Part shown: positions 5,452 to 6,576 of the stretch, piece after piece
Numbering within the stretch: the stretch's first letter is position 1
How the letters are laid out: each line of letters opens with the position of its first letter
Source of the DNA: Solirubrobacterales bacterium
GTDB taxonomy: Bacteria > Actinomycetota > Thermoleophilia > Solirubrobacterales > Solirubrobacteraceae
DNA: 6,576 nucleotides
NCBI GenBank assembly: GCA_027314825.1
Contig: DAHVAB010000146.1
Span: 1 to 6,576 of the forward strand
Direction of reading: 5' to 3'
Translations under genes and position numbers: made by a program
The notes under the pieces: generated by a model
Seen by the model: only the letters and a program-made list of their open reading frames with translations
Database searches by the model: none
What the model was told of the DNA's origin: nothing

Positions 5452-5527
5452 GCGCGGGCTCTCGCTCCTCGCCGCTGCCCGCCTTGGGCGAGCGCGCGCG
5501 ATCGGGATCGGGAGGGTTCCGGGGCAC

Positions 5528-5659
5528 GAGGGCACGCTATCGCGCAGAATATTCTCTGTCTTGGGTTCTCTGTTTGCGCAACGTTTGCGTCACCGCCCGC
5601 CGCCATCTGCCGGCTCGGCGCAACTCTCGGGCGACTGCCCGGTTGCTTGCCAGCAAGAG
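5528..5659. promoter_or_regulatory. Divergent promoter region between sulfatase and repeat protein
   Basis: A local AT-rich zone at 5546-5586 contains the perfect 10-bp palindrome AGAATATTCT (5546-5555), which supplies the -10-like hexamer TATTCT on both strands. Transcripts would start near 5539 leftward and 5562 rightward. Next to it are the palindrome TTGCGCAA (5574-5581) and two copies of GTTTGCG (5572-5578 and 5583-5589) with an 11-bp period, about one helical turn, which could be a regulator site. No clear -35 is visible. Confidence 0.4.
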
Positions 5660-6576
5660 ATGAGATCTTCGAGGCCACGCCCCAAGGCGCCGGGCCGGTG
5701 GGGCGCTGCGCTCGCAGTCCTGATCGGCGCGCTGCTCATATCCGCGACGAGCGCCCATGCGGCGGCTCCGCTGTCCTGGTCTGCGCCCAGCGGACCGTCC
5801 GGACCCCTCACGGCCCCCACCGGCGCCGTGGCGATCTCCTGCCCCTCCAGCGGCCTGTGCGTAGCGGTCGATGGAGCAGGCGACGCGATCGTCTCCACCG
5901 ACCCCACGGCCGCCACGCCCCAGTGGAGCCTCGCCAACATCGACGGATCGCGCCGGCTCGACGGCGTCTCCTGCGCCAGCAGCACCCTCTGCGTCGCCGT
6001 CGACAGCGAAGGCGCCGTGCTCGTAAGCACCCAGCCGACCCAGCCCGGATCGTGGACGCGAACCGAGGTGGACGCGAGCCATCCGCTGAGCGGCGTCTCC
6101 TGCGCCAGCAGCACCCTCTGCGTCGCCGTCGACGGCGAAGGCGGGGCGCTCGTGAGCTCTGAACCTGCGGCGCAGAGCCCCGCCGCCTGGTCCCGCTCCG
6201 CGATCGACTCCAAGAACGCGCTGAGCGGCGTCTCCTGCGTCGGCTCTGAGCTGTGCGTGGCGGTCGATCAGGCCGGCAACGCGCTGGCGAGCGCGAACCC
6301 AGCGGGCGGAGCCGGCGCCTGGACGGTGCACCGGATCGGCTACGGCGCAGCCCTGAAGGCGGTCTCCTGCACCGCGGGCGGCCTCTGCGTCGCGCTCGAC
6401 AGCGAAGGCAGGGCGCTCACGAGCATCGACCCGGCCGCGCCGGATGCCGCCGAACCGCTCGCCCTCGGCCCCACCTGGAGCGTCACCAGGATCGACTCCT
6501 CCAGCTCGCTCAGCAGCCTCTCCTGCGCCGCCTCCGGACTGTGCGTCGCCGTCACCGAACAGGGTCGGGCCCTGGC
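5660..6576 (+). CDS. Secreted beta-propeller-like repeat protein with paired cysteines (3' partial)
   Basis: The frame is open from the ATG at 5660 to the right edge: 305 codons and no stop. A signal peptide (basic R-S-S-R-P-R-P-K start, core 15-31) is likely cut after A-H-A at 34. At least six repeats of about 44 residues follow. Each has the core (V/I/L)-S-C-x5-C-V-A-(V/L), then usually D-x-x-G, and a Trp some 21-30 residues after the second Cys. Cys pairs fall at 61/67, 105/111, 148/154, 193/199, 237/243 and 289/295. Repeats of this size and beta-rich pattern are typical of propeller blades, and similar Cys-paired repeats occur in secreted actinobacterial proteins of unknown role. C-x5-C within each repeat suggests a disulfide per blade once exported. 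The start has only a weak purine run (AAGAG) directly before it. No catalytic residues are visible. Binding to a surface polymer or partner is inference. It diverges from the exported sulfatase. Confidence 0.88.
   Translation, partial: MRSSRPRPKAPGRWGAALAVLIGALLISATSAHAAAPLSWSAPSGPSGPLTAPTGAVAISCPSSGLCVAVDGAGDAIVSTDPTAATPQWSLANIDGSRRLDGVSCASSTLCVAVDSEGAVLVSTQPTQPGSWTRTEVDASHPLSGVSCASSTLCVAVDGEGGALVSSEPAAQSPAAWSRSAIDSKNALSGVSCVGSELCVAVDQAGNALASANPAGGAGAWTVHRIGYGAALKAVSCTAGGLCVALDSEGRALTSIDPAAPDAAEPLALGPTWSVTRIDSSSSLSSLSCAASGLCVAVTEQGRAL
5840..6544 (+). repeat. Internal coding repeats, about 132 bp each
   Basis: Six copies of the Cys-pair repeat lie between the first Cys codon (5840) and the last visible one (6542-6544), at steps of 132, 129, 135, 132 and 156 bp. 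Repeats two and three share 43 identical bases (5962-6004 and 6091-6133), which points to recent duplication or gene conversion. The others have diverged at the DNA level while keeping the protein motif. Confidence 0.85.

Noticed and set aside
5537..6331. Minus-strand frames of 264 and 207 aa opposite the repeat protein
   Set aside because: They are the antisense of the Cys-pair repeats. The plus-strand frame has a signal peptide, conserved motif spacing and no stop to the window edge.

Overview
This is a GC-rich chromosomal window. It looks like ordinary, non-mobile DNA from a high-GC actinobacterium, and the protein styles suggest the class Thermoleophilia (Solirubrobacterales-like). The clues are strong G/C bias at third codon positions, GTG starts, Tat and lipoprotein export signals, and a secreted protein with repeated SC-x5-CVAVD motifs. 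That placement is an inference from protein style and was not tested. I found no rRNA, tRNA, CRISPR array, transposase or phage gene.

Layout. Bases 30-737 (+) encode a cyclophilin-type peptidyl-prolyl isomerase with a lipoprotein signal. Bases 738-1075 are a convergent gap holding a ten-copy, exactly phased 22-bp G-rich tandem array (832-1050), flanked on both sides by hairpins that may terminate transcription. Bases 1076-1681 (-) and 1746-2138 (+) are a divergent pair of unrecognised membrane proteins that share a 64-bp promoter region with an AT-only palindromic core. Three small genes follow on the minus strand: 2185-2484 (one membrane segment, then acidic and Pro/Arg-rich stretches), 2697-2885 (62 aa with a C-terminal membrane segment) and 3101-3283 (60 aa, charged and soluble, apparently leaderless). 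Bases 3446-5440 (-) encode a Tat-exported sulfatase with an intact C-S-P-A-R formylglycine motif and an unusually basic C-terminal tail. Divergent from it, starting at 5660 (+), is a secreted beta-propeller-like repeat protein that runs off the right edge.

How the genes fit together. Every larger gene is predicted to act in the membrane or outside it: a lipoprotein foldase, two membrane proteins, an exported sulfatase and a secreted repeat protein. Nothing ties them into one pathway. The sulfatase and the repeat protein share an upstream region and could be co-regulated. The sulfatase would need a formylglycine-generating enzyme encoded elsewhere.

I see no convincing new multi-gene system. 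The items most worth a second look are the 22-bp array with its 110-bp higher-order duplication, the six-repeat secreted protein, the basic tail on the sulfatase, and the palindromic AT boxes in both divergent promoter regions.
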